NCBI RefSeq assembly: GCF_000003815.2
Contig: NC_049983.1
Location: forward strand, 10,977,870 to 11,039,869
Origin: Branchiostoma floridae
Lineage: Eukaryota > Chordata > Leptocardii > Amphioxiformes > Branchiostomatidae
Reading direction: 5' to 3'
Length of the DNA stretch: 62,000 nt
A program made the translations under genes and the position numbers. The stretch's first letter is position 1. Each line of letters begins with the position of its first letter. The notes beneath the pieces were generated by a model. It did not search any database, was not told where the DNA came from, and saw nothing but the letters and a program-made list of their open reading frames with translations. Shown here piece by piece: positions 59,383 to 62,000 of this stretch.

Positions 59383-59550
59383 ATGCCTCCAAGGAAGAAG
59401 GCACGCAAAGCAGCGAGGCCGGAAGCCGGGGATGATCCGTCCCCGACGGAGCGAGGAGATCAGCCATCTCCAGAGGATGCACCCCCGCAACCTACTCGCA
59501 AGGCTCCGGATAAACCCAAGCTGACAATGAAGTTTCTACAAAAGCACTAG
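59383..59550 (+). CDS. Gag-like protein, N-terminal fragment (frame-broken)
   Basis: ATG at 59383 opens 55 codons starting MPPRKKARKAARPEAG, basic then Pro/Ser/acidic, ending at TAG 59548–59550. The next frame (from 59514) continues in the same style, so the two were probably one ORF. The join needs a single −1 shift between 59514 and 59547. No canonical slippery heptamer is visible there. A splice acceptor-like CCCCAG sits just before the ATG. Confidence 0.6.
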   Translation: MPPRKKARKAARPEAGDDPSPTERGDQPSPEDAPPQPTRKAPDKPKLTMKFLQKH

Positions 59551-60587
59551 AGGACTTGCAACAAGTTACTACGCAGATAGCGAACAAACTGAACTCTACA
59601 AATTCCAGTGACCCCCAGACTCCAGGTGCGTTACCAACAGACGGAGGGTCAGCAGGACTTGTAGGTCTTAACACCTCTCCTAGCTCAGTGACTGTAACCC
59701 ATGTAACCGATACCCCTGGCGTGTTGCCAATAGCTACCACAAGTGGGGCACTGGATCCTCAGCCCCCATCTCTTCCGTCCATCAACCCAAACGCCCAGAT
59801 GCCAGGCCTAGGCTCGACCCTGGCTTCCAGCATTCTAGGTACATCCTCTCTTACTAAGACAGTTAATGCCTCCGCTCTTAACCAACCAGCGTCAGTAGTT
59901 GGGACTCCTGCCATAGAATCTGTCCTTAGCGGTGAGCTCTATAAAACGGGAGTTCACTTACCTCTGGACACTGGAATACCAGAACCAACGAAGGAGAAAA
60001 TTTGGCTAGATAAATATGTGGAATTCAAACACTTATTGCCAACTCATCGTCCCAAAGCGCAATTCAACATCAACCTGGAACCATTAGCAGGACTCCCAAC
60101 TTTGACGGTGGCAAACAATGTAGAGGACAGTAAGAACTCCCTTTCCTTAGCACAATGGTCAAACGCATTCGCGATTTACCAGTATATCTATGTCCAGAAG
60201 CATGTTCTGCGCAGTACCCAGTTAATCTCTTACGGGTACTTGATCCGATCCATGGCAGACCGAGGTGCGCAGTGGGGTAAGTACGATATGTACTTCAGAC
60301 AGCTAAGACAGATCAACCCAAACCTACCATGGGATGTCCCACATCCGCAGCTGTACGTTGATGCCTTCAGTAGCTTGGCACTAGCATCTTCTTCCCCCAA
60401 GCCCTCCTTTCCCAAGACCAACAAAATACCCAGAGGCTACTGCTTTCAATATCACCTCCCCGGAGGCCAGTGCTCCACGACAGGTTGCCCTTACAAGCAC
60501 TCCTGCCCCACCTGTTCAGGGCCACACAAGGAGCCCAACTGCCCCAAGAAGGCTCAGCTCAGAAATAACAACACCCGTAATCGCTAA
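59514..60587 (+). CDS. Gag-like protein, main part with CCHC/CCCH-type zinc knuckle
   Basis: Open from just after a TAA at 59511–59513 to TAA at 60585–60587. There is no early ATG in this frame; the first internal Met is near 59799, which supports a broken N-terminus. A Ser/Thr/Pro-rich first 130 residues is followed by a helical domain (IWLDKYVEFKHLLP, SLAQWSNAFAIYQYIYVQKH, YGYLIRSMADRGAQWGKYDM). This is the layout of gag proteins in Ngaro/DIRS-type elements. The C-terminus has YCFQYHLPGGQCSTTGCPYK then HSCPTCSGPHKEPNC, a cysteine/histidine finger for nucleic-acid binding. The pol frame overlaps by about 200 nt. Confidence 0.82.
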   Translation, partial: TQADNEVSTKALEDLQQVTTQIANKLNSTNSSDPQTPGALPTDGGSAGLVGLNTSPSSVTVTHVTDTPGVLPIATTSGALDPQPPSLPSINPNAQMPGLGSTLASSILGTSSLTKTVNASALNQPASVVGTPAIESVLSGELYKTGVHLPLDTGIPEPTKEKIWLDKYVEFKHLLPTHRPKAQFNINLEPLAGLPTLTVANNVEDSKNSLSLAQWSNAFAIYQYIYVQKHVLRSTQLISYGYLIRSMADRGAQWGKYDMYFRQLRQINPNLPWDVPHPQLYVDAFSSLALASSSPKPSFPKTNKIPRGYCFQYHLPGGQCSTTGCPYKHSCPTCSGPHKEPNCPKKAQLRNNNTRNR

Positions 60588-62000
60588 GAAGCTTAGTTTG
60601 TTTCTAGAAGGGTACCCCGACAGGGAAAAAGATTACATCATCAAAGGCTTTACCTATGGATTTCCATTGGAGTATTTTGGACCTCGAAATTACTTTCCTT
60701 CCAAAGTCATGTCCCCCAATCCAGCACAACTTCCAATTATTTTTGAGAAACTTCAGTCTGAACTGGAACAAGGACGTATAGTGGGTCCATTCGCAGATAA
60801 ACCATTTCCGAACCTATTCATTTCTCCCATTTATGCGGTTCCCAAAAAAGCCCCAGGAAAGTATCGGATAATACGTGACTTGTCGCATCCCCCGGGGAAA
60901 GCAGTGAATAACGGTATTCCTAAAGAGCTATCCTCGGTTTCTTATGCCAATATAGACAATGCTATCCGACACATAAAATTGCTAGGACCAGGATGTTTTC
61001 TAGCAAAAACGGATGTGGAATCAGCCTTTCGTATTGTCCCCATACATCCTAACGACCACCACCTATTAGGATTCTATTTAGACAATGGTTTCTATTATGA
61101 TCGATGCCTGCCAATGGGAGCTTCAATATCTTGTTCAATTTTTGAGGCTATTAGTTCGGCCCTTGAGTGGATAGCGGTAAACAAACTCAATATACGCTTC
61201 CCTACCCACATATTAGATGATTTCTTGTTCGCAAACCACGCATACTCATCTTGTGAACGAGACTTGGTAGCATTTAGCAATATGTGTCAGGAAGTAGGGG
61301 TTCCTCTTTCGGAGGAAAAAACCTACTACCCAGATACGACTATGTCATTTCTAGGCATAGAACTCGACACAAGATTGATGGAGGCGAGATTGCCCATTGA
61401 CAAATTACAAAAGTGCAAAGAAACTATTCAAGAATTCCTCCTGCGCTCCTCAGTTTCCTTAAAACAAGTGCAGTCCCTTGTCGGACTACTCAATCACGTA
61501 TGTCAAGTAGTTGTGCCAGGGCGCGCTTTCTTAAGAAGATTGATTGATCTAACCAGGAATAGGACATACAAAACAGGCCCTATTCACATCAACAGTGGGG
61601 TAAGGCTTGACTTACAAATGTGGGGTCATTTCCTTGACACCTTTAATGGAAAATCCTTCTTTGTTGACGACCAATTTACTACGGACTCCACGTTAAACCT
61701 GTATACAGATGCAGCAGGATCGTTAGGTTATGGCGCAGTTTATGGCACAGAATGGCTTTACGGAGCTTGGCCACAGGCACTACACTCGACGAATATTACA
61801 ATATTAGAATTTTATCCAATTGTGCTGGCTTTCCATATCTGGGGCAAGGAATGGGCGAACCAAAGTATTTTGTTACACACTGACAACCTTGCCCTGGTGC
61901 ACATAATCAATAAACAGACGTCACGGAACCCCAGGATAATGCCCTTGGTTCGAAGATTTGTTCTTATAAGCCTCCGCCGAAATATTAGATGTCGAGCTGA
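60586..62000 (+). CDS. Reverse transcriptase–RNase H of a tyrosine-recombinase-type retrotransposon (partial, runs off window)
   Basis: Open without a stop from 60385 to the window end, in the +1 frame relative to gag. Similarity begins about 60586 (KKLSLFLEGYPD). RT motifs: KTDVESAFRIVP (motif A Asp), PMGASISCSIFE (motif B), HILDDFLFA (motif C DD). RNase H follows: LYTDAAGSLGYGAVYG, an ILEFYPIVLAF Glu and LLHTDNLALVHIINKQ, with all catalytic acids in place. These words and the lack of protease or integrase are typical of Ngaro/DIRS elements, whose tyrosine recombinase would follow RNase H beyond 62000. How it is started (frameshift, re-initiation or splicing) is not evident. The frame is intact, so the copy looks young. 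Confidence 0.88.

Noticed and set aside
59548-59550. Programmed −1 frameshift in gag
   Set aside because: No canonical X XXY YYZ slippery site in the right frame within the overlap; a simple indel is more likely, though not proven.
56937-62000. Missing ITIH VIT and signal-peptide exons
   Set aside because: I read the minus strand for VIT-like words and found none; the stretch is occupied by the retroelement, so they are probably beyond the window.

Overview
This is a window of animal nuclear DNA, most likely from a cephalochordate (amphioxus). The evidence is short exons separated by introns of 0.3–1 kb with GT–AG junctions, dense microsatellites, many foldback elements, LINE and SINE-like debris, and an inter-alpha-trypsin-inhibitor heavy-chain gene. 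The species call is inference; the gene structures are read from the sequence. Almost no stretch from 1 to 32.7 kb encodes a recognisable protein.

Layout. 1–32.7 kb is a gene desert holding two minisatellite arrays (about 0.16–1.03 kb and 22.55–23.33 kb), an interstitial telomere-type tract (7.9 kb), terminal-inverted-repeat and foldback elements (1.8–2.3, 9.3 and 10.1 kb), the 3' end of a decayed LINE (12.2–12.6 kb), a long CA/GA/CATA microsatellite (13.4–13.7 kb) and several SINE-like repeats. At 32.7–33.5 kb on the minus strand are the first two coding exons of a RIM/rabphilin-type Rab-effector gene: a Rab-binding helix, then a CxxC zinc finger. A GC-rich upstream region carries an NRF-1-like palindrome. 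The rest of that gene lies somewhere to the left and was not found. 34–47 kb is again non-coding and includes two more tandem arrays (34.5–35.6 and 41.4–42.5 kb).

47.25–56.74 kb, minus strand, holds 13 consecutive exons of an ITIH (inter-alpha-trypsin inhibitor heavy chain) gene. They run from just after the VIT domain, through a vWA domain with a complete MIDAS, to the C-terminal heavy-chain domain with the DPHF processing motif and the stop codon. All twelve internal intron phases agree. The signal peptide and VIT exons are not in the window and should lie beyond 62 kb.

56.78–62.0 kb, plus strand, holds a retrotransposon whose reverse transcriptase/RNase H look like those of tyrosine-recombinase (Ngaro/DIRS) elements. 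Its left edge is only 43 bp from an ITIH splice acceptor, and it is antisense to ITIH. From left to right it contains a 158-bp direct repeat, an intact SGNH-hydrolase ORF, a second identical 158-bp repeat, a leader with a GTAC-rich tandem repeat, a gag-like ORF with one frame break, and an open RT–RNase H ORF that runs off the window. An SGNH ORF in front of gag and between the direct repeats is unlike the usual Ngaro layout, where accessory hydrolase ORFs lie downstream. It is the strongest candidate for something new here.
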